From Casuarius casuarius (lineage: Eukaryota > Chordata > Aves > Casuariiformes > Casuariidae): 64,000 nucleotides of DNA. The first letter of the stretch is position 1, and each line of letters starts with the position of its first letter. Below, piece by piece: positions 1 to 13,157 of the stretch. Location: assembly GCA_003342895.1 (NCBI GenBank), contig PTFA01000024.1, positions 5,513,505 through 5,577,504 on the forward strand, in the 5' to 3' direction. Made by a program: the position numbers and the translations under genes. The notes under the pieces were generated by a model. That model had not been told where the DNA came from. It worked only from the letters and a program-made list of their open reading frames with translations, and made no database searches.

Positions 1-1109
1 CAAAATCCCACTGAAGTCACTAGAATGAGTCTCCATTACATTCTTGTAATGCTTCCCTTCAAGAGGGACAAGAAAGGAAGGAAGGCACTGTTAACAGGAA
101 CAGTTGGTTAGCTTTATGCCAACAGAGAGTTTTCCTCTGCCATTACAGTTCTTCCAGCAAATTACAAGCAGCCTCTGTATCTTCTGCCACTTCGAAAAAA
201 AAAGCTAGAACACAAGAGAGAAGCTGGTCCATGGAGATTAGGACTTCTCTCTTGCAGTACCCTTACAGGACCTGGCCCATAACGGGAATGTTTTCAGAGT
301 CCAGTGAATTGATTTACTTCTGTCATGTATCTTTATAAGTTTTTAGAAAATAGAAGTCCTTCTTTCAGGAATTATTTCTAGCTCAAGTTAGAAGTTATTT
401 GCTGGGCTGTCTAAAATATCTCTCACCATGTTTCTGCATAGAAAGATTTGTAAAAAGATTTCATTTTGAAGAACTGTTGCCATTGCTGAAAAGTTCAAAT
501 ATTTATCCAAACTCCATAGGAAAATCTGAACTCTACTCATATTTGACTTAGTTTAGATTTCGTAAGAGGAGTGTTAGACTCAGATAACAGCCAAAATGAA
601 TAGGATAATGGGGATAAGCACTTTTTAAAGATGTGCTATATCCCTGAAAGCATTTCAGATGTAACGTTGTGGCCTTCCTGTTCACTCTGCTTCGACAGAG
701 AGGGGAGATAAATTAACTGATGTGCATCTAAAAGGGGCAGCTTAGTTACATTTACAGCAACCTTCGTGTCAGCATATCTGAAAACAAAGCAAGTTAGTGA
801 GCCTCAAATGCAGTGAGCATTTGCAGACCTCACTGAAACCCATAGAAGAGACAGGCCCCTAGAACTGTTGAAAATGCAAGTCAGTTGTTTAGTTGTATGC
901 TAGAAGAAAGAAGAGGTTATTCAGTTCGGTGATATTAATGGCAGCATTAAAAGTGGTACAAAGAGGAACTGAGAACTTAGTTTTGTGATATACACTAAAT
1001 TAAACGAACATTTTGGAAGGCCTTTTGTCTTTCCAGGCGTTCATTTGTCACACTATTTTATGCGTTCCCCATTAATAATGTTTGAGAAACTCTCATACTT
1101 CGTGGAAAT
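1..1109. other. Noncoding sequence, nothing recognised
   Basis: AT-rich unique-looking DNA with no long open frame and no clear repeat motif. The first 40 bases faintly resemble an old amniote repeat, but too weakly to call. Confidence 0.6.
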
Positions 1110-1139
1110 CAGCATGACTGGGTGCTCTGAAGTGCCTAT

Positions 1140-1929
1140 ATGCTAACACACGCAACACAGGGAACAAACAGGAAGAGTTAGAGCCCTTATGTGCAGTTGC
1201 AGGGCTACCATCTCATCAGGATTACAGAAACATGGCGAGATAGCTCACCCACTGGAGTGCTGCCGTGGATGGATACAGGCTGTTTAGGAAGGACAGGCTG
1301 AGGATGGGGATTGGCCCTTTGTGTGAGAGAGCAGTGGGGATGCATGGGACACTGCCTGGGGGTGGGTGAGGAGCCAGCTGAGAGCTTATGGGTTGGTATA
1401 GAGGGCAGACCAACATGGGGACAACATTGTGGTGGATGTCTGCTATAGACCAACTGATTAGGAAGAAAAAGTAGATGAGGCCTTCTTCAGACAGTTCCGA
1501 GAAGCCTCGCATTTGCAGGCCCTCCTCCTCCTCACAGGGGACTTTAACCACCCCAACAATTTTTTGGAAGAGCAGCACAGCAGGGCACAAGCAGTCCAGG
1601 AGGTTTCTGAGTACATTGATGATAACCTCCTGACATGGGTGATCGAGGAGCCAACAAAGGAAGATGCCCTGCTGTGCCTCATACTTGCAAACATGGAAGA
1701 ACTGATCAGGAGTGTGAAAGTTGTGGGAAGCCTTGGCTGTAGTGACCATGAAAGCATGGAGTTCAGAATCCTGAGAGAAGGGAACAAGGCAAGTAGGATC
1801 ACAGCCCTGGACCTCAAGAGAGCAGACTTTGGCCTGTTCAGGGGTCTGCTTGTAAGAATCACATGGCACACAGGCCTGGAGAGAAGGGTCAAGGAGAGCT
1901 GGTTGATTTTCAAGGATCATTTCCTTTAA
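1140..1929 (+). pseudogene. CR1 ORF2 endonuclease domain, decayed
   Basis: In active relatives this apurinic/apyrimidinic-like (EEP fold) endonuclease nicks target DNA to prime reverse transcription. The catalytic-region motif ITETW is at 1221-1235, in a different frame from the rest. The main open segment runs 1513-1929 (138 codons, first codon TTG, so not a true start) with GDFNHP at 1537-1554 and LGCSDHE ending near 1752. The frame closes with TAA at 1927-1929, where related elements usually have a glutamine codon, so this looks like a CAA-to-TAA transition. The same frame continues afterwards with CR1-like residues (PAWISK near 1984) up to a TGA near 2060. At least one frameshift lies between ITETW and GDFN. 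It cannot encode a full domain. Confidence 0.85.
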
Positions 1930-2379
1930 GTGCAAGAACCATTCATCTTGATGTGCAGAAAATGAAGCAAAGACAGCAGGAGGCCTGCATGGATCAGCAA
2001 GTTGCTCCTGACAAAATTCAAACATAAAAAGGAAGTGTGCAAGAGGTGGAAGCAGGTCAGGTGACCCAGGAGGAGTTTACAGTCTGAACATGCAGAGAGA
2101 GGATTAGGAAATCAAAGTCCGCCTTGAGTTGAATCTGGCAAGGAACATGGAAAGCAGTAGGAAGGCCTTCTAAAGGTATTTCAGCAGCCAAGTGAAGATG
2201 AGGGAAAATGTGGGCCTGCAGCTGAATGGGGCATGGAAGAGGTCAAGGTGGTCAATGCCTTTTTCATCTCTGTCTTCACTGGTAAGATTTTTCTTCAGGA
2301 ATCCCAGACCCCTGAGACCTATGGGGAAGTCCAGGGCAAGGAAGACTTACTGTTAGCTGAGGAGGATCATTAGGGAACA

Positions 2380-3172
2380 TTTAAACAAATTGGACATACA
2401 GAATTTCATGGGACCTGATGGGATGCCCTTACGAATCCTAAGGGAGCTGGCCAGTGTCATTGTCATTATGAGGCCACTCTCGATTATCTTTGAAAAGTCA
2501 GGGTGATTGGTGGACGTTCCAGAGGACTGGAAAAAAGCAAATGTCGCTCTTATCTTAAAGAAGGGCAAAAAGGAGGATCCGGAGAAGTACAGGCCAGTCA
2601 GCTTTCCTTCCATCACTGGGAAAGTGATGGAGCAACTCCTCCTGGAAGCCATTTCCAAACATAATAAGGACAAGAAGGTGACAGGGAGTCGTCAGCATGG
2701 ATTTAGGAAGGGGAAATCATGCCTGACCATCCCAATAGCCTTCTACAATGAAATGACTGTCTGTGTGGATGAGGGGAGAGCAGTGGATGTTGCTTATCTT
2801 GACTTCAGCAAGGCTTTCAACTCTGTCTCCCATAACATTCTCACAGACAAACTGGTGAAGTACGGACTAGATAAATGGACAGTGAGGTGGACTGAAAACT
2901 GTCTGAACTGCCAGGCTTAAAGGGGTTATGATCAGCAGCACAAAGTCCTGTTGTAGTGCAGTCCCTAGTGATATACACTGGGGTCAATACTGAGGCCAGT
3001 GCTGGCCAGAACATTTTCTTTCATGACCTAGATGATGGGACAGAGTGCACCCTCAGCAAGTTTGCAGATGATACAAAATTGGGAGAAGTGGTTGATACAC
3101 CAGGAGTTGTTCTGCCATTCAAGAGAGACCACAACTGGCTGGGCGAAATGGGCAAACAGGAATCTCATGACT
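2380..3172 (+). pseudogene. CR1 ORF2 reverse transcriptase domain, decayed
   Basis: In the family this enzyme copies the element RNA at the nicked target. Two open segments in different frames carry it. 2507-2920 (137 codons) holds PEDWKKANV, the KYRPVS stretch, the QHGFRKGKSC motif and motif A with LDFSKAF. 2956-3219 holds FHDLDDGTECTLSKFADD, where the FADD at 3061-3072 is the metal-binding motif C. A TGA at 2503-2505 precedes the first segment and a frame change lies at 2920-2956. Both catalytic aspartate regions are still legible, but the thumb and C-terminus are lost at the element's broken 3' edge. The last roughly 15 codons of the second open frame lie outside CR1. Confidence 0.87.
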
Positions 3173-6100
3173 TAGTTACAAGATCTTCAAGTCATTTTTC
3201 TGTCTTCTGTCCTCAGTAGTAAAAGTAAAAGCCTGGAAATGCTAACTAAGCACGACTGGGAATGCTGCACAACACTTTAGCAATAAAAAATAGATAATGT
3301 TTCGAGAGTTTAAATCAGTTAGATATACCTCGTATTGTCAATTCATTCTCTCTCAGAAATAGGCTGCATGGTCCTAAATATTCCTAAACTCTTAGAAGCC
3401 AGGATAGTATAATTCTTATTACGTGTTGCAAAATCGTCCTTTAAAGTTCATCTGCCAGATGATGTGTTATTTAGATTGAATAAACCTGAGAGACTGATTC
3501 CACAACTGTTGCACAGTATTGATGCATTTCCCTAGAGTGTCTGGTTAAAGGGTGACTTGACAAAAATGTAAAGTTTTGTCCTTAAATAAATATTGTATAT
3601 AAATGGATCATGTCAGGAACACTCACATTTCATGATTGCCTGGAGTGGGAACTGGCTAATAAAACTTGTCAGCTCCATTGGATTTGTAACAGGTATTTGT
3701 GTAGAAGAGTTCTGAATGTTTCAGAAAAATACGTGAACATTTGAAAGACTTGTGGACCAGTCTCAGTCATGCAGTGGGCATGACCGAGACCAAATAGCAG
3801 AATTGTTCTTCAGAGGATCTTTTATTGTGCGTTACACATTTCATTTAACAAATAAAAATTATTTCAGAAATGGAACAGAGCTTTCCATTAGGAATAATAG
3901 CCATAGAAGTGGTTTATGGAGATTACAGCTGAGTTTGGTTCCAGTAATCCCTTTTTCCCTTCAGGAAAAAATAAAAAAAAATTCCTTCCTCCAGCTTAAA
4001 TTCAATTTCTTGAGTTTTGACTGACACCAAAACATGAAAGGAAATAATTAAAAGCAGTGCACCCACATAAAAAGAGGGGGAAAGACACAGGTTTTCGTTT
4101 ACTTTTTCTTGGTAACTGATGGCTAACTGTCCTTGATGGCTAAGAGAGTCACGATTCTAAGGCCTTCTTAACAGCAGATAAGATGTAAATGTGATCTGGT
4201 ATGAAAGGCTGGACATGCATCTTTCTTGTGTAAAATCATAAAACCTGGAATGCACAACCCTTGTAAATGGCTGTCTGACTTAATCATCAGGTCAAACCTA
4301 GCCAAAATATCACTAATCAAATAAAACTGTAAGGTTGCCTTGGAAATGTGATGCCACCTGTGATTTGCTAGGGTCCTGTGATGATCAAAAATAAAGGAAA
4401 ACTGTATATAGTTATTAGCTTAAAGATAAAACTTTTTTTTTTTCTTTCTGGCTTACTTTAAGCAATTTACCTCATTAATTGTGTTAGCCATAACCTGATG
4501 TGTTACTTTTTTTAAGGAAACGTGCAAACATATACACTACCAAAAAAACCATGGTAGAAAGCAACTCTGAAGCTCGGTTAAAAGATTTGACCCCTGCTTA
4601 AAGAAAAAAACATCCAGTTCCAACAATCTGAATAGAATGCAGTGCTTTCTACAAGTTATTTCTTGTGTTTCTTCTCGGTGTTATTTATACAACATGTCTA
4701 GCAAAATAGGGTAGCTTGATTAAGTGGCAGTATTTAGAAGAACGTTACAGCTGTGTACAAATGTGTTAAAGATGTAAACTAGAGCTAGCCACAAACAGTG
4801 GCTGTCAAACAATTCACTAGTCAGGTCCCACAAAGCATGTAAGAATGCTGAGTGCTCATGTGGAAGGCAGGGATATTTTTGTTCTTGGGGGATTATTCTC
4901 CCAATGATGAAGTCAGCTAACCTCTTTTACCAGGAAGATCAGACTGCCATTAGTGCCAGAAACCGCAAACGTCTGGGACCAGTATGTCAAGAGATTATTT
5001 CTGCTGAATCAGCTCTCCGTATAACAAATGTATTAAACTAGTAACCCAAAAACAGAGACATTTTATAACACAATGTGAAATTTACTACGAAGTATATCTT
5101 TGATTTAGACAAATTCCTGATTCCCTTTCCAATGGTGACTGTTTTGTAAAAAAAACTGAAACTTTTTGTAACACCAGCCACAGATCCATTACAACCGCAG
5201 TAAAACCACTGGTGGATTTGTTAGTCTTCCCTTACGTATAAAACTGAAGATAAAATTGGAAAAATACCATGATATGGTTTCTGAAGCATCAAAGGAGTTA
5301 TTAAGGCAGTTATATTCAAAGTTAATTTAATTTAAAAGATTAATAAGAAATACATTGTATTTTAAATGCAGAACTAAGTTGCTGTGCATGACTTTTATTG
5401 GGTTAATGTCACTTACATTGTTGTCAGGTACCTGATCACTGTAATACACAACTTCTCTGTTAGTTTTATTCAAAATAAGATGTCATCTATCAGTTTGTAC
5501 ACATGCACATGCACGCATATGCTATGTCACTGCTACCCAAACAAGCTGAAACCCATTCCTACTTTATAATTAAAGCTGTTCAAAGACAAGTATCAACAAA
5601 TAAAAGCTAAGTAAGTCGTATGCCATAGTAACTAAGCCTTACTGTCCAAATCAAACATAGATACATACCTTCCTCAGCTGTAAGCACGTCCTCAATTACT
5701 TTGAATCACACTGTGTTATTTTCTGTGCTTTACCTTAGGCAGTAAATTCTATGTTGATCCCAGATTTCTTTTTAGATGTAGCATATATTTATAAACCTCA
5801 AAAAGAAAGCATATATGATTAAAAAATTAATTACCCTCACTATCAAAAACATTTATGTTTTTTATAGCTTGAATTTACCTCTAAAGTAGGCACTAGGCTT
5901 TCTTAGAAAATTATTGAAACCAAGTAAAAAACAATTATTCACTCTTACTCTGAGATTGGATCCCATCCTTAAGAAATTTTCCTCATTTTTAAATAGAACA
6001 GATTTTTCTCTTTTGTGTAGTATTTGCTATCAAATTAGTTTAAAACCACTCTGGTTTTGCTAACACCTTTTAAGGAACAGACCAGGGTGAAAGAAGGGGA

Positions 6101-9100
6101 GCATTTATTGGATTTTGGAAGAATACTTTGTTTCTGAAGATGATTGCTTGCTGACTTTAAGTAGACTTGTAATCCAATTAGTTGCACTGTCACAGGACTG
6201 CATTGAGCAGTGGACCAGCCATCTTCAGCGTAGTGCTCTCTCACACAAAATGCTTCATTTCTCCTTCCCTAAACAAAGGAAATCCGTGCTGTAAGTTTGG
6301 CTAATAAATAAAGCCAAAAGGAAAAAAAAAACCCAACAGATAAGTACAAAAATACAGAGCATTTGATTTCTTCTGCTTTCTATACAGGCCTACCAGAGTC
6401 TTCCCACAACATTTAAGATCGCCACCAGTCTAGCACTTACCAGCCCCTTTTTAAATTCAGCTGTTCCTTCCCGATCAGCCCTAAAGGCGGAATCTCTCCA
6501 TATGGGTCCTCAGTTGTAAGTGAGGCATGAGTAATTGTCTCCCTAGGCCAATCATCAAATGTAGTCCACTGACTTTGACAAAATAAAAAGAACATGGAGA
6601 AAATCCCAACATGCAGTCACAGATATAAGTAAAAGGGGAAAATAGCAAAATAAATGTTCCCAAGAGCATTGTTATCACAGCCACTCACTCATACTGCATG
6701 TCAAATTTGTTTCTTGAAAAATGGATTAACTTGTCACATACCCAGCTCTGTGTCTATAGGTTGTGAGGGAATAATTCTGTGTTAGACAGATATGAAGTTA
6801 TCATGATTTCACTGATGTTTGTTATCTAACTACTACAACTACTGGGGCCATAAAAATAAATAGGTAACTTCAGCCACCAGAGAAAATGAAAACATAGGAG
6901 AGGTCCCCTAAGTCAAGTTGTTAACCTGAGGTTTCATGTCTTCTGTGAAATATGAATAGCATTTTTATTCATTTGCATGGATGCAATGTCTTGTTAGAAT
7001 ACTCTAGGCAAAACACAGATAAAAAAATCTCAGGTGGCTATATTCGTATTTATATGAAGTTAATTTAGCTAGTACAAAATAGGACAATCAAATTAGTTTC
7101 CTACAGGGTGTAGGATGTTTCCTAGGGTGTTCATTAAAAATAGAAATAAGGTGTTTTAGAACCAGCTACATAGAGGAAAAAAACAAGTGCTTAAACTTTT
7201 GCTTAATTCAGATTTTCTGAGTAGCACCATCCTTTCACAACAAGACAGTGAACTCTTTAAATTCTTTCAGTTGAGTGGTACTTAAGCCTTACCTTAAGTG
7301 ATTTTCTAAAACAGAATGAGACTAATCAGTAGTTAATGCTGGGACAAATTAGAGCCTATATTACTACGTCATCCCAGAAAGACCACAGAAGGCAGAGAGA
7401 CTTCCATCTTGTTCCTAAAAAGCCATATAATCCTGATTCCTTTTAAAAAAAAAGGAAGGCTACTATTAACTCTTAGGAGGTAATAGGTTGTTTTGACCAT
7501 GTCATTATCCAGATTTATGTATGTATCTTTCAACTTCACTCAAAATCGAATTCTCTTCAATCACTCCAAAGGCTTGTAATTGTTAAACTAGTAATTGTTA
7601 GACTCCTCCATTGATTACCCTGATCCTCAATGACATGAGAGCAATTCCAAATTAACTTCCAAATTCATTTATGTAAACTATGTGTCCCATCTCAGAAAGA
7701 ATAATCCACTACATTCACATATAAACAGAACCTTTAAATATGCAACAGATGTCCCATTTTTTGAAAGGCTTTTGAATTCATTGACAGGCCTTTGGCTAAA
7801 CTGATGAATTAATTTGTTCAGGGCGGATTTCATAAATCCTCTAATAATTCTTACCCTTACACATCTTGACTTGATTTCTGAGATCTACAGCATGTGTTTT
7901 AAATGTTTTAACCTTTACTACTCTAATCAGGTAACATTTATTTCAGGGCTGGATGATGATCGGTCATTGAAAGATATAGTTGACTAGGAAATAAAATCCA
8001 ATTTGTCAGCTAAGCAAACCTCCACATCTGCAATAAGAAGACAAAATTAGTCTGTATTACTGAATCCCTGAAATGCTTAGCAGTTTTGATGTCACTCTCC
8101 TTTGCAAGAATGTATAGTGCTGGATTGCTAAATACTGCTGGTATGCCGAAACCATAGTTAACATGCGTATGTATAGCTGATTTCTTGGAGTGGCTCAAAT
8201 GCAACTTTTAATGCTATACTGAGATTTATTTATATCATTGCGAGCTATTTTTCTTTAATACTCAAAGGTGAAGTATCAGTTTAAATGGCACTGAAATCAG
8301 GCTGAAAATGAATTTTGTCTAAGCTCTTGTTTTGGAAAGATCTTTACTTTAGCAATGATAACACTTCTGATGTAGTGTACCAAATTATTTCAACTAATTT
8401 AAGGGGGGGTTTATTGATGTGTTTGATAGAGTGCAATAGTATGTACATGTACAACTGAATTAGAAAGATTTTTGTCATCCTTTCCTGGACAACTGGCATG
8501 CCAGCTGCCCATTCAATAAACCTTCATTTTTTTTCTTACTATAATGGGACATTCAGAGAGGTCCACAAGTTTACGGTCTCTAAGCTGTAGTAAGGATACA
8601 TTACATTCACAATATTTTTATTTCTGATGAAAACCATTAACAGAGAAAAGAGTCATTTTCTGCCTCTTCCTTAAAGTTTGCCAGCACATGGAATAGATAT
8701 TCTGTGGACTTTTACAGGCCATCATGAAAAATATGTAAACACAAATTTCCATATTAACAATGTTAACAGTTGTTTTTTTTTTTTTTTCCTGATCTTAATG
8801 GTAATCTAGTACATTCCCAAAAATCTCAGGCATTTCTGTGTCTTCTCATATGCCTCAGTTATATCTCTTCCATCTCTGTAGTGACATCTCTAATACATTT
8901 GTTTATTTATCAGTAGGAAAGTGCTTGTGGACAAATAAGTAGACATTAAAATGTAAGGGTAGTATAAAATACACTGAGTAGTGTATCATATTAAAATTAG
9001 AAAGATACTGTTCTCAAATTTAGTAGTATCTAAAATTATCTGGAGAGGTCACAGAATTTTTGTAATTTAAATTGAACTTATAATAGAGTGCTGGAGTCTT

Positions 9101-9934
9101 GAATGTGGTGCCGTTGTGTAATCCTCACACTAGTTCATAAATCTAGGGTTAGCTAGGCTTAAAAGAGTCTAAGCTGAGCGTATGTTACTAGTCCCCATCT
9201 GTATCAATCCACAGAATTGTGTGTGTTACAGCCTAATCAAGGAAGCTGAAGTCTGTTCTGTAGCAATTTATAGTTTTTTCCTCTGAAAAGTTTCCAATTG
9301 AACTCTGCTACACCAAACAGTGATGGACTTGTGAGAATCACGGGACTAGGCACTAAATTCATAACAATCGAAGACCTGCCCATCTGAATTTGACCTTCAA
9401 AACTAAACCAAATTGTAGTTAAAATGAATCTAGATGGTTTACATTTATTTGAAAGCAGTGTGCGATTAATGTTTCTTAATCTGGGCTAGTTAGGTATATA
9501 TGCTTCCTATATCTCTACCGTGAAAATGTTCTTTATGAGGTGGAACTCCATTTCATGAGTGAAAAAGTAATTGAAGAATTAAGCTTTTGCTTACCATCTT
9601 GTGTTTATCAATTTTAGCACTCAAAAAAACCAAACTATTCTGGAAACGGGAGACCTAACAAAGCTTGTGTTTTTTTCCTTTATACTGTTCACAAGGCTCT
9701 TTCTTGCCAGTCCTTGCATAGGCAATAATAATCTCAGGTATCAGCTGACTGGCTAACTAGCAGCAGCCAAGCAAAATGTGTAATAGCTGCCTCCCATCTG
9801 CCTTTCCTTTGACAGTGGCATTCATATTGGCCTCTCTACCCAGATGGCAAATTTCATTGAATTTGTAGGCATGTAATTATCAGAGATTTTTTAGGAGGCA
9901 AAAAATATGTCTTTAGAGATTTGTAAAATTTGAC
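3173..9934. other. Noncoding AT-rich sequence
   Basis: No gene, exon-like block or confident repeat recognised over this stretch. The open frames (up to about 90 codons, for example 3752-4024) have no recognisable protein features. It contains a 15-bp T tract at 8773-8787 and several shorter A/T runs. Confidence 0.55.
8773..8787. repeat. Homopolymer T(15)
   Basis: An uninterrupted run of 15 T directly after TTG. It could be the reverse of an old poly-A tail, but no retroelement body is recognised next to it. Confidence 0.9.
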
Positions 9935-10050
9935 AAAGTCACGAGCAACATAATCTAACTTGAAGTTAGGCCAGTTTTCAGCAAGAGGTTGGACTATATG
10001 ACCACCTAACTTCTGACCTAATCTTATCTAAGTTTCAGTTATTCTGTCAC
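9935..10050 (+). mobile_element. Ancient CR1 3'-end fragment
   Basis: The segment GAGGTTGGACTATATGACC at about 9985-10003 matches the conserved CR1 3' tail, which usually reads GGTTGGACTAGATGATC. It is followed, at the expected distance, by a degraded version of the 'cttctgacct... attctgtc' ending at 10010-10049. Only the last 100 bases or so are recognisable and divergence is high. Confidence 0.65.
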
Positions 10051-10829
10051 CCCTTTAGCTGAAATTGGCCAGAAGATTTGAAGATCATTAGAGGAGACTA
10101 GTAGATGCTATAATCACATCTCGTCACTTTGCAAAGTCAAATCAAAGATTACAATACATACAGTGCAAAATAAAGGAAAAGATCTGAAATACAAACAGAA
10201 TGCATATAACTGAATATTAATTAATTTTATGAACTACCACACAGCTCTCACGGGAGCTGCCAGAATTCATTGTGATCAGAGGTCCTTTAAAAGTCCTGAT
10301 CTAGAGAAATCAGCCAAAATCTCCAGGCCTATATTTTGATTCATATATCATATTTAGCACTTTGGTTCTACTTTGTTAATGACTAAGAGTGAATATTCCT
10401 GAGAAATGAATTGCTTTCGTCTTGTTCACTAGAGGGAATTTCCTGTAGGGTAAATCTAGTTTATAGCATTCTCAGGAATCGGGGTTCATGCTGACGTGCT
10501 GTCCACACTGCAATAAGAATGCAAACAGATCTTATGCCTTTAGTTTCTTGCCAGGAACAAACCTAGCCAGTGCAGCAAATGCCTACTAGAGGAATTTTAA
10601 AATTGTTATCAGATACTATATCTCACAAATGTCAAACAAGCTGCATGTGTTACAGAAACAACGATGTGATTAGCCAATTATCCGCTTTGTTATATTACCA
10701 AATTTGGAATGTACTACAAATAGGTGATGGGATAAACCTGTAACTGAAAAACAAATACACCATAAACTGCATGAAGTTGTTAATTAATTTTCTTCAAATC
10801 TTTTATTTAATATTAACAATATCTTCTGT
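10051..10829. other. Noncoding AT-rich sequence
   Basis: Nothing recognised. There is no long open frame and no clear repeat between the CR1 tail and the MIR-like remnant. Confidence 0.5.
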
Positions 10830-11040
10830 CATAGAATCTCTGAAACCTAATCAATAACATATCTTAACATATACTGAGTGTAGCAAACCATTTTACAGCT
10901 AGGCAACCAAATAAAAGGAGGTTGAGTGAAAGATTTGCCCAAGAGAGAAAGGAAAACTTACAGCAACCAGTAATAAAAAATCCTTAGATCCTTAGTTTCT
11001 CATTTCTAAACTCTAGATGCTTGCTCCTAAACTCAAATTC
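10830..11040 (-). mobile_element. MIR-like SINE remnant
   Basis: Read on the minus strand, the block fits the MIR core. The plus strand shows TTTTACAGCTAGGCAACC (from about 10891), then GGTTGAGTGAAAGATTTGCCC at about 10920-10940. These correspond to the reverse of the MIR 'cttgggcaagtcac...cctcagtttcc...tctgtaaaa' core. Further degraded MIR-like sequence follows to about 11035. The borders are approximate. Confidence 0.6.
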
Positions 11041-11220
11041 TAAGACCAACTTTTACCTGTAGTATGTTGTTCTCTACTAAAAATTTCTGACTTCCACACT
11101 AAAATCAAAGGACCCCAAACAGAATTAGCAGCAGAAGTACAAGAATATGTAGACATGGAACAAAACAGCATCATTCATGCCAGAACCATTTAAAAATAAT
11201 TTAATATAAACACAAAAGTC

Positions 11221-11500
11221 ATTCTTCTATGTCAGCTAACGCGGTTGTCTCCATTTGCATAAGCTAACCAGAGAAGATTGTATTGCTCAGTGATTCTCTC
11301 TGAACTCTGTTTTGGAAAGCATGTGCCTCCAAGACAAGAAAATGGAGCAGTATATCAATTTGCATATCTCTTTCAATGAAAATACACCATCAAAACCTAC
11401 CGCTGTCATTTGACAAAGGCCATTTCATCTGACAAAAATGTCTGATCTGCGTGTACACTTAAAACTTTTCTCGGTATTGTAATGTAAGCATTATGATATC
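11221..11500. promoter_or_regulatory. Possible conserved noncoding element with two octamer motifs
   Basis: This is a complex stretch without repeats and with more varied composition than its surroundings. It holds two exact ATTTGCAT octamers, the POU-factor binding motif, at 11253-11260 and 11358-11365, in the same orientation and 105 bp apart. Regulatory function is inferred only from this appearance. No conservation data were available. Confidence 0.25.
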
Positions 11501-13157
11501 TGAAACATATTTATACCAACAAATTGCTGACTTGATTTATTCAGGTAAATAGGATGAGTTATTCCAAAAAAGTACTCTCTTGCCAGTGTAAGTTGTATCT
11601 ATATTAGAAGAATTCAGAAGTGTAGCTATATTAAAGTAGTTGTACCAGAAAACCTGTCCTTCAGCTTGTTTACACTGGCATAGCTTTAAACTAGTTCATT
11701 TGGATATCAAGGTGCAGTTTAGCCACAGCAGGAAAGAGCTTAGCCAGGGTGGGCTTCCTTATTTTTTTGTGTAGGTTTTCCAGCCTGCATTGTGCTCTGT
11801 CTCATTGAATTGAAACTGATAATTGCACACAAGCAAGGCAGCTTAAAGGTAGCTTGGATAATTTAGTATATGGTCATAGCTGAAACTGTTAGGTGAGCGT
11901 GCTAACACCTTTTAGTAGTTTAGTAGTTTATTGACATTGCTGTATATTTACTTTCAGATGCATTATAACTGTGACCTCACAGTGTGAGTGAAGGCATAGG
12001 CATTTAGATAGTATGAAAATGGTGGTCAGTGTGGCAAGTTCCACAAGAATTAGTTCCTACAGAACGCTGATTTTTTCCTGAGAAAAAAACATTTATTCTA
12101 ACTGAACAATCATCATTGGCTACCACTTTAATACCTTGCCTTAAAATTGGAATTGACAAAGAAAAAGGCACAAGGAAGGAATCCAACTTTGAAAAATGTT
12201 CCAGACCCATCACAATACTGTATTTTAGTAAAGGTTTTTTTAGTTTAGAATGTTCCTCTGAGTCATATAAAACAGTTCATTTAACTAGGATGAAGGCATA
12301 GATTGTGATCTCACTTTTATTTCTTTCTTGCCTTCCCTTTTCCCTTTTTTCCTTCTGACTTCAAGAAGGAGTCCTAGGATGAGAGGGAGATAAAATTAGG
12401 GACGTAATAGGTGAATTCCAGGCTTTCAAAAACAGGATACAAGAAATGCGTAAGCTGAGATCAATGTGTATAGTTGCTGACTCACAAAATTATTTATGTA
12501 CATGCTTCCTACAGATGGAGCTATAATGCAGTATGTAAGGACCTGTTTTCTTTCACAGCAAATAGAGGGATGGCACCTCCACAAAAGGGCTTGTTGTTTA
12601 GAGGACTTTTGTTGTGTTTCTATTTTACTTGAGTTTTATTTGAATAAGTATTTTTCAGGAAAGATTAGTTTAACAGGTACAGCTTCTGCTAGGTCAAGTT
12701 TTATTTTACGCGGAGAAGTGGCTTTTGAGGTTGTTGAGCTGTATTTTCTTCTCATTTAATGCTCGTGCATTTAGCTTATTATTTCCTTCAGGTATATGGT
12801 AGCTAATGCAAAGGTGAAAAAATGAAGAATATATCTGAAGAAAACTGACAAGGACACAAGCTCAGTGTCACTGCTGTGTCGTCTTACTATTGTTACATGC
12901 CTGCTGCTATTTTGTCTTTTCTGTTATCTGTCTATATTATACGCTTTTTGGACCAAAGCCATTTTCTCCACATGTGGAGTTACACGAATAGTATTTTAAC
13001 GCCTTTGTTTTAGAAAAAGAACGAATGGCTACTATTTGATTATGCTTGGGTTCCTCCAGAAGATTAAAGAGACGTACTGTGTCTTTCAGATTCCTCAGAT
13101 ACTGTGCCCCTAAGGATTCATCCTTTCTCATCTTCTATTGTGCCGCTCACCTAACAG
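11501..13157. other. Noncoding sequence
   Basis: No gene recognised. A short imperfect TAGTAGTT-type repeat lies near 11912-11930. The open frames at 12116-12301 and 12496-12759 have no protein-like features. Confidence 0.5.

Larger units (their letters stand above)
1110..3172 (+). mobile_element. CR1 LINE, internal fragment with endonuclease and RT remnants, 3' end missing
   Basis: This is a decayed CR1-type non-LTR retrotransposon. In family order it contains an N-terminal endonuclease stretch around 1140-1235 (ITETW at 1221-1235), the GDFN motif at 1537-1548, the SDH motif at 1741-1749, the linker to RT near 1980-2080, the MGPDG stretch near 2410, RT motif A (LDFSKAF, Asp at 2801-2803) and RT motif C (FADD at 3061-3072). 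Similarity fades near 3172, soon after the post-FADD segment. The RT thumb, the ORF2 end and the 3' UTR with its octamer repeat are absent. LINEs normally lose their 5' end, so a later deletion or rearrangement probably removed the 3' part. The 5' border is approximate. Stops and frame changes show it is old and inactive. Confidence 0.9.

Noticed and set aside
1..45. Fragment resembling an amniote repeat (CCACTGAAGTCACT)
   Set aside because: Too short and cut by the window edge.
1222..2025. 267-codon open frame on the minus strand
   Set aside because: It lies antisense to the CR1 endonuclease region, whose plus-strand motifs explain the sequence. The long frame is a by-product of CR1 composition.
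6898..6945. AGAGGTCCC followed by CR1-tail-like spacing
   Set aside because: Only nine bases match the CR1 tail; the rest does not.
7476..7497. let-7-like string GGAGGTAATAGGTTGTTTTG
   Set aside because: It has several mismatches to let-7 and no complementary arm within 100 bases on either side, so no precursor hairpin forms.
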